Under the pieces are notes generated by a model, which made no database searches, had not been told where the DNA came from, and worked only from the letters and a program-made list of their open reading frames with translations. Positions 22,430 to 34,058 of a DNA stretch of 64,000 bases are shown here, piece after piece. Origin of the DNA: Onthophagus taurus (Eukaryota; Arthropoda; Insecta; Coleoptera; Scarabaeidae); the NCBI RefSeq assembly GCF_036711975.1, contig NC_091970.1:4471501-4535500 (forward strand), given 5' to 3'. Both the position numbers and the translations under genes were made by a program. Each line of letters starts with the position of its first letter. Position 1 is the first letter of the stretch.

Positions 22430-23115
22430 AAGTCTTGTATAAGAAAATATTTGGCCTCACTCTGCCGAGGTCGCTTGCGGGCGAGGCAGTAGAATTTCCC
22501 AGAATTGACTATTTCGTAAAATAGTTCCTTTTATATCTCTGTAAAGTCACAAATCTTCTATAAGAAACGATTTCGCCTCAAATCGCCGACGTCACTTGCG
22601 GGCGAGCCACTGGTTTTGATACATTAATACGGAATAGTCAGCTCTACGGTTTCTAGCGCCACGTCCGCTAGCGACCTCGGCGGAGTAATGGTAAATGTTT
22701 TCTTATACAAGACTTTATACCTTTACAAAGGCATATTGGCATATTAGGCGCTGGAGTTGATACATTTATACAAAGTTCAGTTTTATAGGATTCTAGCGCC
22801 TTGATCGCAAGTGACTTCTGTGAGCTGAAGCAAAATCGTTCCTTATTCGTCTTAGATACAAAATCTTCTATAAGAAAACATTAACCCTCACTCTGCCGAG
22901 GTCGCTTGCGGGCGAGGCAGTAGAACTTTCTAGAGATGACTATTTCGTGTTTATTTCGTGTTGATATGCGCCTCGCCCGCAAGCGACCTCGGCGATTTGA
23001 AGCGAAATCGTTTCTTATACATCTTTGTGAAGAAAAGATAAAGTTTTCTATAAGAAAGCATTGAAGTGAAGAACCCCCAGAGTTGACTATTTCGTGTTGA
23101 TTCTAGTGATAATAT
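22430..23115. repeat. Palindromic repeat cluster with GC-rich cores
   Basis: The core GCCGAGGTCGCTTGCGGGCG occurs forward near 22463 and 22893 and inverted near 22970 (CCTCGCCCGCAAGCGACCTC). Degenerate versions lie near 22578, 22665 and 22805. The cores sit among repeated AT-rich blocks (TTGTAAAG.TACAAA.TCTT.TATAAGAAA) in both orientations. The same core appears once in an Mhc intron near 49560-49585. It is a dispersed, locally inverted non-coding repeat family. Confidence 0.8.
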
Positions 23116-23159
23116 TAGTTGTATTGTTAGTTGTTATTCAGCGCTAAGTTGTTGTATAT

Positions 23160-23330
23160 TTTCAACAAAACTAGAACAAACACTAGACTTAGAACTAGAA
23201 AGTTTTGGATTTATCCGTGCGTCTTCAGACGCGTAAATGTTCTAAGTTAGTTCTAAGTCTAGTGCTAGTTCTAATTTTAGTTCAATTAACATCAGCCATG
23301 AAAGCCTTCGTGCTTATACATTATGACCAA
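23160..23330. repeat. Fold-back repeat unit 1
   Basis: AAAACTAGAAC..ACACTAGAC..AGAACTAGAAAG is followed by a loop containing CCGTGCGTCTTCAGACGCG, then the inverted arm GTTCTAAGTCTAGTGCTAGTTCTA. The distal part (TTCAATTAACATCAGCCATG) recurs at about 53645-53690 in an Mhc intron. A 69-codon open frame (23205-23414) lies entirely in this repeat and is not called a gene. Confidence 0.7.
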
Positions 23331-23522
23331 TTCAAAGCATATTCATTTTATGAAAGATTTAGACCTTTAAAAATCACTGAGATCAAGTACATATGTGGAA
23401 TATCATTACAATAACACTGTAATCAGTTCTATCGAGTATCGAATAATAGATGTCGCACATAATTATAATTTATATTACCCTATACAACAAAATCACTTTA
23501 TTAATATAAAAATATAAGACAT

Positions 23523-23740
23523 TCACGAGATAATATTAATAATTACATTGTTTTTGTTAAAATGGAACTCGACGTAGTCGAATTGTAAAACCCTACGTTC
23601 TCGAATTGGAAGGCGGCCGACTTTGATCTCCAACTTACATTCCTCATGACTCTGCCACTTACACAGTCCGACCGAATCGTTAAAATCATGCGAAACTTCA
23701 AGCTCCTTATAACACGATCCCAATTCAATTTTTCTTAATT
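23523..23740 (-). CDS. Uncertain minus-strand open frame, possible terminal exon
   Basis: Open from an upstream stop to a TGA at 23523, about 66-71 codons. It encodes a mixed-composition, Cys-containing stretch (GSCYKELEVSHDFNDSVGLC, then KWQSHEECKLEIKVG) with varied codon third positions, unlike the low-complexity frames nearby. No acceptable polypyrimidine tract precedes it and I recognise no family. A second open minus-strand frame of 33 codons (23827-23928) lies upstream, but I could not join the two convincingly. It may be noise. Confidence 0.2.
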
Positions 23741-24109
23741 TTTAAATCCAAACAGAATTAATTTTATTTTATTTCAATGAAAAATAATTTATTTAAATTT
23801 AAATTAATCGAAATTTTCGCTAAAAATTAACTAAACAATTGATTTAACTCTGTAGATTTGGTCGAGCTATCTTGAGCCGCACTCGGTAGTTTTATCTTTG
23901 AAGTTGTTCTTTCTGTACCGGCTTTCATTTGTGTCGGGACCGTCACGGAGCGAGGACGTAACCGTTTTTATTTTGTTTAATTTTTTTGAGTGTGTTGTTA
24001 AATTTTTCGTAAATGAAAATGTTATTAAAACACAACAAATAATTCCTAGTTTTAACCTTTAATTCATTTAAAAAAAAGTGTCGTTTCGTTATTTAATCGA
24101 ATACTAACG

Positions 24110-27100
24110 ATGACTTCACGTTGCGATGTGGTTATTTTATTAACGCTTTTAATCGTCGGTTTAAACTTCCCATTAATTTCCGGGCTTGTTAAGTCGAAAT
24201 GTGAACGAATCACCGTTTCTATGTGTCAAGGGATTCAGTACAAGTGGACGATGATGCCGAATTTACTCGGACACACCACTCAACTTGACGCTAACATAAT
24301 GGTAAGTAAAAAAATTGGTAAATAAAAGAAATTCGTTTCTTTTTTGTGGAAGTTAACCGCGAATAACGACCTTCGGCGAAAACTTCCAAACTTCAAGCGG
24401 CGTGTGTTCGTGTTTCGCTCCGGGAACACGTTTAAAAATAGATTTTTTGATCCCTCCGTGTTTACATGTGTTTCCTAGCTGCTGTTTTCCTTTGATCTTT
24501 AAGCGCAAAGAGGCCGTAAAGTGGATTCCAAGTCTTTTAAATTAAAAAAAAAAATAAAGAAATGATTTTTTGGTCCTGATTTCGGTTATAAATTGCTCAT
24601 CTTCAGGTTAATCGAAGTTGTTTTATGAACAAATGCAAAATTTCTTAATGAAAGTTGTTCGTGGAAATATAATACCTTTAATGTAATGTTTATAAAGCTT
24701 TGTGAAGTCCCAAACTGTGACTAACTTCTTATGTAATTATTTCTGTCTTTACAATTTCCGTGTAAAGTTGAATTATTGGATGTTTGAAGCTTTTGGGAGA
24801 TAATTTTTAATGATTTTTATGTGATCTATTATCTTTAAGTTTAATACTCGTGTTATGTCACATAATACCCTTTAGGCAAAGATCAATGAGTACAAAAATT
24901 TAAAGCTGAGGCAGCCTTGCTGCCGAGGCAGTGGCTTTGGTACTTAAAACAAAGTAAAGTTTTCTTTAGCACAAATACGTTACTCAGAAGGCGAGGCAGC
25001 CATGCTGCCGAGGCAGTGGTTTTAATACGTTTGACATAGACAGTGTGAAATATTACGATTTTAATGATTTTGCAAATTAGATGAAATGATAGAGTACAAC
25101 TTTTAATTTTTTCCTTAAAAGTTCTAAACCTGAATGTTTCTAGTTCTAGGTTTAATACTAGTTCTACTTTTAGTTGAAGAAAAATATACAACAGTCTAAC
25201 ATTGAATAACAGTTAAAACTAGAACTAACACTAGACTAGATCTAGAAAGTTTTTTTAGCCGTGCGTCTTCAGACGTTTATGTTTCTAGTTCTAGGTCTAG
25301 TGTTAGTTCTAGTTTTACACCAGCACTGTTACTATGTAGAACTAATACTGTACCTAGAACTAGAATCATTTGGGTTTAGCCGCACGTGTCTAAAGACGAC
25401 TAAACCCGAATGATTCTAGTTCTAGGTCTTGTGTTAGTTCTAGTGATAGTGCAAAACTAGAACTACAAAGTCTTCTATAAGAAATATTTACCATCAAATC
25501 GTTAGTGTTAGATTTGACACATTAATATGAAGTTGTCAGTTTGGAAGAATTGTAGTTTTTTGCAATCAGCTCCGTCACATATGAAACATCAGGAGACAGA
25601 TAAATACGAATTGCTTCTTGTTTCAAAATCTTGCAGTTTTCGTCTAATTGTTTATTAATTTTATATTTGATTTTAATTTAATAACAATTGATTAAGGTTG
25701 GTACGATTTAACACGTTTATGTTGGCGACAACATCCAACTTCACGGTGTAAAAGTGACAAGTTACAATAAAAAGTTACGAATTATTTTAAGATTTGTTAT
25801 AAATTAGTTTAAAAGTTTATGTGAGATGCGTTCGCAATACCAATGTAAAAGGATATTATGTTGTGTGTTTAAGAAACCATCAAAATATTTGCAAAAAATA
25901 CAATATTTAATAATAACAAGGTCATTGACCTTGAAAATTATGCAATAACTTTATCGTAAAAAAAATTGTTTATTCCTATTTTGGTGCTTTTCATCAATAA
26001 TCATTAAATATTAAATAATATTAATGCTTCTTTAATAATTTTCACTAAAAAAATTAAAATAAATAATTTTAGGTTATGTTTGAATTGTCACAATAAAATT
26101 TTTTAAATTACCTTTAATTTATCTTTGTAAAAAGGTCCTTATAACTTAAATAAATAACAATAAACGTTGAAATAACACTTCTTAATAAACTTTATAAATA
26201 TTTCTCAAATAATCGTCGTAAATAAGCATAATATGAAAACGGCGTCTTATTTTATTTGTTTCAATTACTAAAAGATGGCGTTATTTAAGTTCTTTTTAAT
26301 AGGAATTAATAAATTTTTTTTGGTACAAATTTCTTCGATGTCGGTGCCTTTTGAAAGTAACGCGATATACGAAAGCTTTAAAGCGGTTTATCGACGTTCG
26401 TTATCAACACGTTTTTTTTTCGAGTCTTTGTCGGCAGATAAAGAGCGACGTTTCATGTTTGTTGTTTTTTTTATGTTCTTTCCGAATGGATCTGTGTTAT
26501 AAAACAATAAATAATTTTTTTTATAATTTAAATCAATAATTGCATGTGATTTATTAGGACCGGTTAGTGTAGAGGTGTTAAAGTTTTTAACCTTCAAATT
26601 TGTCATAAAATGAAATGTCATTAAATAATTTTTTTGGGTTGGTATAAAATTTGATTTTTTTTTTATTTGTCAATTCCTTCTTCTGGGAAGAAGCCCCTAA
26701 TGACCGGTATAATGAACCACGTCCGAGAAGAAAACGAACGAACGAACGGAACGATGGTGGTTTCGATGGTGTACGGAGGGAGCCGGGTAAAAATAAAAGT
26801 CGGGAAAGGAGACGATTGGGGCCCTCGTAGGCGTTACCGGACCGACGCTAATGACAGGTCGGCTTTTGTGAAGGCGCCTGGACCGCTTGATTACCCTACC
26901 TGGGTCCCCCTCTTTCTCTCTTTTTCTTTCTTTATCTCTCTTTCCTTTACAGATTAAAACCCCGAGATCCCTGTATAACATGAACCACACGCTGCGATAT
27001 TAACCGAAAAAGAATTTCCAAAATTTTTGTATCGAGGAAAAAGATTCAATTAAAAATGCCATCATTTTCAATTCGTCACTCGGCATTAAAGGCGATCAAA

Positions 27101-29196
27101 TTTTTTTCTAAACCGCATCGTAATTTAATTCAAAAAAATCAAGTCGTCTTCGTTTCATCAACGTCCCCGGTTTTGTTCTTCGAATGCCATCATCAAACGG
27201 CGCCGATCTTTCGCGACGAACCACAAAAACTGGTCGTCTTTGTCTTCTTCTTCTTCTTACGACTCCTATCCGCTTCTGCTTCTTACTACATTGTATTTTT
27301 ATTTTTATTTGTATTTGTATTCTTATATTTTTTTTTATTTCAGCTAGAAAATTTTAAAGGAATCCTCAACGACCAATGTTCACCGTATTTAAGACTTTTC
27401 GTCTGTTCCGTTTATGTACCATTATGTTCGGAACACCTCCCGAGGGCAGTCCCCGCTTGCAGAGGTCTTTGCGAACAAGTTAAAACCGATTGTTTACCAA
27501 CTCTACAGAGATTAAATTTATCATGGCCCGAAGAATTTAATTGCTCAAGGTAATAATCATTATTTTCTAAATTAAATTGAATTAATTAGAACTAATACTA
27601 AATTTAGAAACATTCAGGTTAAGAAGAAGTGTTTGACGTTTTAGATGCTATGTTGCCGACTTTATTGCATCCTCTTGAGCTTGAAACATATCGTACCACG
27701 ATATCGTTTGTAGATTTTCACGGGCGATGTTATTAGAAATTGTTATGCCGTGCGTCTTTGACGCGCGGCATAACTAGCAAGTTTCTAGTTTTAGTTTTAT
27801 TTCTGATTTTGTACTTTTAACATTAAATCCTTTGACATAATAAGCGCTGGAAAATTCTTAAAAAAATTGGATCATTAGTAATGTCAAATTTGACGTTATG
27901 TTTGCCGTAAGAACCATTAATAAATTGTTGTGAAGTTAGTCACATTGACGTTTAAACTTTAAAGAATCAAAAAGTCCAATTTAGTTGCCGACCCTAGATA
28001 ATAACAACAAAAACCCTAAACAATTTTACCTTGACGTTTGTTAAGTGAGGTTAAAAAAAATTTTTCTCTTGAACGTTTAAAAATTTAAAAAATAATATTA
28101 ATTTAATTTGATTCAACAAATTAAACTAAACAAATTATTTTTTTTTTTTAGATTTCACGAATACTCCGAACAACCTAACCTATGCATGCAACAACCGAGC
28201 GACGAAGAACACCTCCAAGAGACCCACCATTTTGGCCAACTCGAAATCCCTTTGAAAAACGTACGACCGCCTCATCATTGTCCCAAAAACACAATCTTTT
28301 CAAACAATATGTGCGTTAAGATGTGCGTAAACGACTCAAGCTCGACCGATCGATTACTCTACGAAGTTTGGACGGGAGTTTGGTCATTTTTTTGTTTGAT
28401 AGTAACAAGTTTTGCGCTGTTAACGTTCACGATTGAGCCGAAACGTTTCCGTTGGCCCGCAAGACCAATTTTATTCTTAACAATTTGTGGATTTATAACA
28501 TCTTTGGTGTACTTGTTGCGTTGGATTTTTGGACCGTACACGTGTTCGGGGGATTTATCGATATTAAAGCCCTACGATAATTGGCTCTGTATTAGTATAG
28601 CCTTAGTTTTAACGTTTTGCGAGTTCGCCTTTTGTATTTGGTGGTTCATTTTTTGTTTGGTTTGGTATTTAAGCGCTGCTAAAGAGTGGTCGACCGAAGC
28701 TATCGAGAGAACAGCACCTCGCTTACACGCTTTAACTTGGACTGTATCGATAATCCCGATTATTTATGCTTTGATTTCGAATAACATTGTTATAAACGAA
28801 TTTTCTGGGTTTTGTGAGGTAACCACTTTGTTATTAATCATTTTTGAGATGATTTTTACTTTACTAGGGGCTATTTTGGCCGTTTTAACCTCGGTCGCTT
28901 TGAAGAACGTCCGGAAAACTTTGATTTACGCGGGAAAATCTCCGTATAAATTAGAACGATTAATTTATCGATTAGGTATAATAAGTTTGGGGATATGTCT
29001 CCCCTTATTTATATGTTTGATGTGCTATTTCTTAGATAACTTAACCGTGGCCTTATTAAAAGTTTGCCTTAAATTGTTGAGCGCCGTATTCGCCGCAATC
29101 TGGGTGTTCTCCTCGAAAACGTTTAAACGGTGGAATAAAATAATTCGACCGTCTTTTACTCACAAAGATTTAACCATGCCAGTTACTAAAGTTTAA
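24110..29196 (+). CDS. fz4: Frizzled-family Wnt receptor, frizzled-4-like
   Basis: Exons are 24110-24301, 27344-27549 and 28152-29196; the product is 480 aa. A signal peptide (residues ~1-27) precedes the cysteine-rich Wnt-binding domain, whose ten cysteines are all present (KCERITVSMC ... MPNLLGH ... LRLFVCSVYVPLC ... CRGLCEQVKTDC ... NLC). Seven transmembrane helices follow, all in exon 3. The cytoplasmic tail begins with KTFKRW, an exact KTxxxW Dishevelled-binding motif. The protein ends TKV, a class I PDZ-ligand pattern as in vertebrate Frizzled-4. The CRD pattern and short tail favour the fz4 class over fz/fz2. Intron 1 (3,042 bp) is full of repeats and a GC-rich island (about 26690-26960); intron 2 is about 600 bp. 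An ORF at 27056-27553 is only intron read-through into exon 2. Confidence 0.92.
24890..25020. repeat. GC-core repeat pair in fz4 intron 1
   Basis: Two copies of GAGGCAGCC(T/A)TGCTGCCGAGG about 90 bases apart (near 24908 and 24991). Each is internally palindromic (GGCAGC..GCTGCC), and they resemble the cores in the 22430-23115 cluster. Confidence 0.65.
25120..25470. repeat. Fold-back repeat units 2 and 3 in fz4 intron 1
   Basis: Unit 2 has the arm AAACTAGAACTAACACTAGAC, a loop GCCGTGCGTCTTCAGACG and the reversed arm TCTAGTGTTAGTTCTAGTTT (about 25210-25315). Unit 3 has TAGAACTAATACTGTACCTAG, a loop GCCGCACGTGTCTAAAGACG and a reversed arm (about 25335-25450). A degenerate relative with loop GCCGTGCGTCTTTGACGCG is near 27750 in intron 2. 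Confidence 0.8.
26690..26960. other. GC-rich island inside fz4 intron 1
   Basis: Composition departs from the AT-rich intron. It contains GAACGAACGAACGAACGG and a pyrimidine-rich tract. It could be a regulatory island. Open frames on both strands lack recognisable features. Confidence 0.35.
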
Positions 29197-29431
29197 TTTA
29201 ACTAATTGTTGATTAAATTCTCGAAAATTGTATTAATTAAAGTAGTATTTGGAAAATGATGTGATATTAATTTTAAGATTTTTAGGTTAAAACTTTTTAA
29301 TTAATTAATTTTTCTTGTTATCTCAATTACAAAATGAGATGATTATTTATTTTTTTTTGTATAAGTGTATATTAATGTTGTAAATAAATTTAAATAAATA
29401 AATTATGACATTTAATTTTAACCCTAATTAA

Positions 29432-31164
29432 TAATATGAGATGGCTCCATCAGCCCGATTTATATATATAACACCTATACATATAGTATATATACTATAT
29501 GTATACATATAGTACTTTTCGGTTTTACCACCCTAAAACTTAGTCCTCTTGATATTGTCGGAAATACCTCCTCGGTATTATGCGATCCTGGTACACATCG
29601 TAATTTTACCTCCTCGAAAATGAAAAGTTACACCAAACTACTAACCCTTATAAGTTCTTTCAAAAGTACTACTTACGTATAAAGAAATCACATGCTAAAT
29701 TGCACCAAAATCGATAGAAGTACTTGCAAAAAAAAAATTTGGTGTGGTGAGGGTAGTTAACCCCAGCCACCCCTAAATGAGAAAAAGCAGTTAATTAATA
29801 TTTTTAAATATACTATAAGTGTATTTAATGCCGCCAAAATCGACAGGGTAGTTTTTAAATTATTCCAAAAAAGTAGGGGTAGTTTTCTACTGCCTCTACT
29901 GGGATTGAATATACTGTGTTCTCTAACACAACAAATATTAATTATTATAAGGTTTCATTTCTTAATATTTAATATTAATATTAATTATTACAAAACACAC
30001 TTTCAAATTTTCCGCTATTTTAGTTACAGTGCACTTATTGAACTTAATCGAAAGCAGGTGCAACAAAATGTGCACTAACTTGCACCCGCTGCACGAAATT
30101 GCACTGCGCATGGCCCAACGAACAGTATGAGTGCAACTACACTAAACTACACTATCCCCAACGAACACACAACATCTGCACTAAACTGCATAGTGCAAGT
30201 GAGTGCAAGTAGTGCAGTCCCAAGGTCTATAGAACATAAGGTTACCCAATACCGATTCTCCTCCTCTGAGAAGCAAGGTGGGTCAGTGACGTAGCTGGTT
30301 CTATGAACAACACAACGCCCTTGTTTATAGATATATCTATAAACAAGGACAACACGATGCGAGGTTTAAATATTTTATATAGACTGTACCACAGTATAGG
30401 CACGTATCTATCTTTTATTCTGACTGTATCGAACCAGTGACGTCAATTTGCGGGGTAATAATCGATACTACAGAAGCATAGGGAATGAGGTAACCTTATG
30501 TTCTATAAACCTTGGTGCAGTCCCAACGAACAAAGCTAAAGAGTAGTTTTGAGTAGTTTGGCGGGAATTATGAATATGAAATATGTAGTTGTAATTTTTT
30601 CAATCCATCTTTTTTATCGGTAATATATTTTTAATTAATAATAATTTGAGTTAATTTAATTGTAAAATTAAATAGCTTTTTTTATGTAACAATTTTATTA
30701 TTTATAAATATAAATTAGCATTTGTACAGATTTCTATTTTACCAATATATTTTACAGTTTCCTGTAATCGATAATTGTCAAATTAGTATAAATTAATTAA
30801 TTTGAATCAATTCTTATTCTTTTAATCAAAACAAAAACAATAACCAAATTAATGTTTTAGGTTAACTCAAACAATCATGAAATCAATCTTAATTTTTCAT
30901 CGAAACACTATTCAAAGCAAACCACATCAGCCTTTTAGAAGGTGTTACCATAAATTCGAATGATAGTTTAGTATTTTTTATCACAAACCCAGATGTAGTT
31001 ATTTCCTGAAATCAAACTACCGGATGTTAGTTATGTTAATGTTAAACGTGTTTTTGAAATGTCCTTGATAATTTTTTATTTTTAGCTTAATAATAAGAGA
31101 TGGCGCCACCAAACCGACTCTAACCTCACAACTAGTACTTTTCGGTTTTACCACCCTAAAACTT
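29432..31164. repeat. Direct repeats flanking a ~1.6-kb intergenic block
   Basis: A 32-base block (TAGTACTTTTCGGTTTTACC continuing ACCCTAAAACTT) is identical at about 29510-29541 and 31133-31164. Less exact matching runs upstream of both copies (AATAATA.GAGATGGC.CCA..A). The left copy also has an AT palindrome (ACATATAGTATATATACTAT region, about 29478-29515). The block between holds G/C-poor unique DNA, a TGCA-rich stretch (30020-30220) and the element at 30221-30514. No gene was seen between fz4 and Sod2. Confidence 0.7.
30221..30514. mobile_element. MITE-like element, 294 bp, with 9-bp target duplication
   Basis: The left end CAAGGTCTATAGAACATAAG with GTTACC is the near-perfect inverted repeat of the right end (GGTAAC CTTATGTTCTATAAACCTTG). 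It is flanked on both sides by GTGCAGTCC (30212-30220 and 30515-30523), a perfect 9-bp duplication. An internal palindrome CTTGTTTATAGATATATC..TATAAACAAG lies near 30322-30350. There is no open frame, so it is non-autonomous. A 9-bp duplication fits Mutator-like families, while CAAGG termini also occur in hAT elements (8 bp), so the superfamily is open. Confidence 0.85.
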
Positions 31165-31246
31165 CCTAAATCTTGGTGTTTGGGGTGTTTGGTGTTTAGC
31201 ATAACACAACGGATCAAAGATTAATTATTACGTAAAAAACATAAAA

Positions 31247-31977
31247 ATGTTCACCACTAACGTTTTAAAAACTTTAGCTGTAAACGTAGCAAGGTAATTA
31301 ATAAATTAATCATTTTATCAATCATTTTTGAAACATAACCTCAAAAAAAAAAACTAATTTTACTTTTTAGAGCTGCGAGAAAAGCGCACACCCTCCCTGA
31401 ACTCCCCTACGCTTACGAAGCTCTCGAACCCGTAATTTCCCGCGATATAATGTGCCTCCACCACCAAAAGCACCACCAAGCCTATGTAACCAACTTAAAT
31501 GCAGCCGAAGAAAAATTACGATCTGCTTTAGAGAAATGTGACGTATCCGGGCAAATAGCGATCCAATCCGCTTTAAAATTCAACGGTGGGGGCCACATAA
31601 ATCATTCAATTTTTTGGAAAAATCTTACCCCAAATTCTTGTGAACCCACCCCGGAATTATGTCAAGCGATCTCAACATCGTTTGGAGATATGGCTAAAAT
31701 GAAGGAGAAATTGTCTACGGCTGCTGTTGGGGTACAAGGCTCCGGGTGGGCTTGGTTGGGTTATTGCAAACAATCAGGGTGCTTAAAAATTGCGACCTGT
31801 GCTAATCAAGATCCGTTGGAGGGTACAGTGGGGTTAATCCCATTGTTTGGAATCGACGTTTGGGAGCATGCCTATTATTTACAGTATAAAAACGTTAGAG
31901 CGGATTATGTTAAAGCTATTTTCGATATTGTTAATTGGAATGATGTTTCTCAACGTTACACAGCTGCAAAAAAATAA
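31247..31977 (+). CDS. Sod2: Mitochondrial manganese superoxide dismutase
   Basis: Exons are 31247-31293 and 31371-31977 (77-bp intron); the product is 217 aa. The N-terminal ~20 residues ([20 protein letters not shown]) form a basic, acid-free mitochondrial presequence. The mature enzyme starts around [15 protein letters not shown]. Metal ligands are visible: His in [11 protein letters not shown], His in [10 protein letters not shown], and Asp and His in [13 protein letters not shown]. The Gln of [11 protein letters not shown] marks the Mn rather than Fe type. It dismutates superoxide to hydrogen peroxide and oxygen in the matrix. Length is normal for insect Sod2. A CTCF-like AGATGGCGC (31098-31106) lies upstream. 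Confidence 0.97.
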
Positions 31978-32282
31978 AGGATCGTAATCAAATATGTTTT
32001 AGAGTTAAAGCTTGTTGATGAGATATTAAAAGCGAAAAATTATATTATGTGATCTTATTTTGTTGTTTCTTTTTGTATTTTTCGAATAATTATAATTGTT
32101 AATTAATTTTTTTAATTTTATTTATAACCTCAAAAATTTACGTCAACATTTTTTTCCAAATTGAAAATGTTATGCTCTATTAATTATTTTATTTATAACA
32201 ACAAAACAACATAAATATGACTCTTATTATAAATATTTATTATTATTATTCACTTATTACTCATTCGTATCCGTTGTATTGT

Positions 32283-32290
32283 TATAAAAA
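32283..32290 (+). promoter_or_regulatory. TATA box and candidate 5' noncoding exon of the PLC-X gene
   Basis: TATAAAAA is followed about 85 bases later by ACAAG and GTAAG (donor at 32376). The transcript may therefore begin near 32315 with a noncoding exon before the coding exon at 32702. The acceptor for that join was not identified clearly. Confidence 0.4.
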
Positions 32291-32701
32291 AGTGGTATAT
32301 AGGCCAATGTACCCAATTCTTTTAAACATTGTTGCTTAACCCATCGTTTTTAATATACATCCTTTCCATTACAAGGTAAGTTTTTTTTAATTTAATTTAT
32401 TAAATTAATAAATAGATTAGTTTATTTATTTTTATATGTGTGGTAACAAAAAGAAATGAAACGTCAAAAATGACAGAAAGCAAATTTAAGGTTATCTCAA
32501 TTTAAATTATTTTTGTGAAGTAAGGTCGATTAAATTCACGTAAAAATGCGTTTTAATTCAAATACCGACGAGTAAATCCTTTGTTCTCGTGACAATGAAA
32601 AAGTATCGATTCGCATTAATTCCGTTACAAAGAAAATTCGCAATACAAACAAAATTCAAGATGTGAATTGATTAAAATGGAAATCTCTTTTTTTACCAAA
32701 A

Positions 32702-33808
32702 ATGTTCAAATCGGAAAGTGTTAATTTGTGCGACGACCTTGCTAATTGGATGACCAATTTGCCGGAATTAATTAAAAAAGTTCCTATTAAAAATTTAGCC
32801 ATTCCAGGTAAGTATGAAATCGACCGATTAATTAATCACAAACGCTTTATGTTTTGAGGATCTCACGATAGTTTTACATCATCGATAAAATCAAGTTCGC
32901 CAATTTCACCAGATGCGGGTGAACTGTTACAACGAATGAATTGTATGGGTCCGATGTTTCGCTCGGTAATTCGGCGATGGGTGAGAACGCAAGAGTTTAA
33001 TGCACTCACTCAATTACAAGTCGGTATAAGATACTTTGATTTAAGAATATCCACTAAAGAAGGCACACATCAATTGTATTTCGTGCACGGATTATATTCC
33101 GATGAGATTGATTCAGTTTTAAGAGAATTAATCCAATTCTTAGACAATCACCCAAAAGAATTAGTTATTTTAGACTGCCAACACTTTTATGAGTTCACCT
33201 TGGCAGATCATCGGAGATTAATTTCTTACATAAAGGGAAGATTTAATTCAAAATTAGTACCGGTTTCGAGTTCAATGGATTTTTTAACCTTGGAGTACAC
33301 CCAAAAACATGATTACCAAGTTATAATTATTTATCGATGTAACGAAATTGGAAACGATAAGTTATTATGGCCAGGTTGGAATTTCCCCAATCCTTGGCCG
33401 GAAACTACGAATAAATCGGAGTTAATTAAGTTCTTAGATGATGAATTAAAACGAAGAAACAATTTTACGGCTCTTATTACCCAGTTTTTATTAACACCAA
33501 CACCCGGATCGATTTTAAAACGATTTTATAGTAAGAAATTAAATAAAGGGAAATTATTTAAATTGTTTTTCCTTTTTTTAGGTAGTCTAAAAAGTTCGTG
33601 TGTAGACCCAATAGATCAAATGAAATACAGGTGGCTTTTAGAGCAATCTCCAAAAGAAAAATTAAATATTGTTATTGCTGATTTTATTGACATGAACAAT
33701 TCAAAGTTTCCAAAATGTGTTATCTCGTTAAATAAGGTGTATTTAATTGGGAGATATCCAATAAGTTTAAAACAATCTGTAGAGGAATTAACAACAATCG
33801 AGTTATAA
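32702..33808 (+). CDS. PI-PLC X-domain-containing protein (PLCXD family)
   Basis: Exons are 32702-32807, 32859-33530 and 33582-33808; the product is 334 aa. The second intron (33531-33581, 51 nt) has GTAAGA and TTTTTTTAG borders and a length divisible by three, so it also reads through as 17 hydrophobic/basic codons. I treat it as an intron. The X domain includes the first catalytic His in IPGSHDSF, YFDLRIS, and the second His in LYFVHGLY. There is no Y, C2 or PH domain, as in PLCXD1-3. The family is related to phosphoinositide phospholipases; activity of these short proteins is not well defined. The start ATG at 32702 precedes LCDDLANWMTNLP, the usual family opening. Confidence 0.9.
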
Positions 33809-34058
33809 ATATTAAATAATAAAGTATTTTATAACTGCACTTTCAAAAAAAAAAAATAAATAATAAAGAAAAATCACTTAATTATTAATCTATTTTTTTT
33901 TGTTCCATTATTAATCCATTAATTACTATTTTATAATAACAATTTTAATTAATTCAATTTTATTTCAGATTTAAGTTGGTACTTATCTGTCAAATTTAAA
34001 TCAACGTAACCTTAAAAGAAATTTTACCTAATTCTACGTATTATTTTTTATTTTATTA

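Noticed and set aside
22430-23000. Possible CRISPR-like array of GC-rich repeats
   Set aside because: Repeats occur in both orientations with irregular spacing in a eukaryotic genome; a palindromic transposon-type repeat explains them.
27056-27553. 165-codon frame starting upstream of fz4 exon 2
   Set aside because: Its first two thirds are intron (poly-pyrimidine tract translated as Phe/Val/Leu) ending at the TTTCAG acceptor at 27343; only the last part is real exon.
33531-33581. Reading the PLC-X gene through as one long exon
   Set aside because: The 51-base stretch has good donor and acceptor sites and adds an out-of-place basic/hydrophobic insert. Not fully excluded, because it keeps frame.
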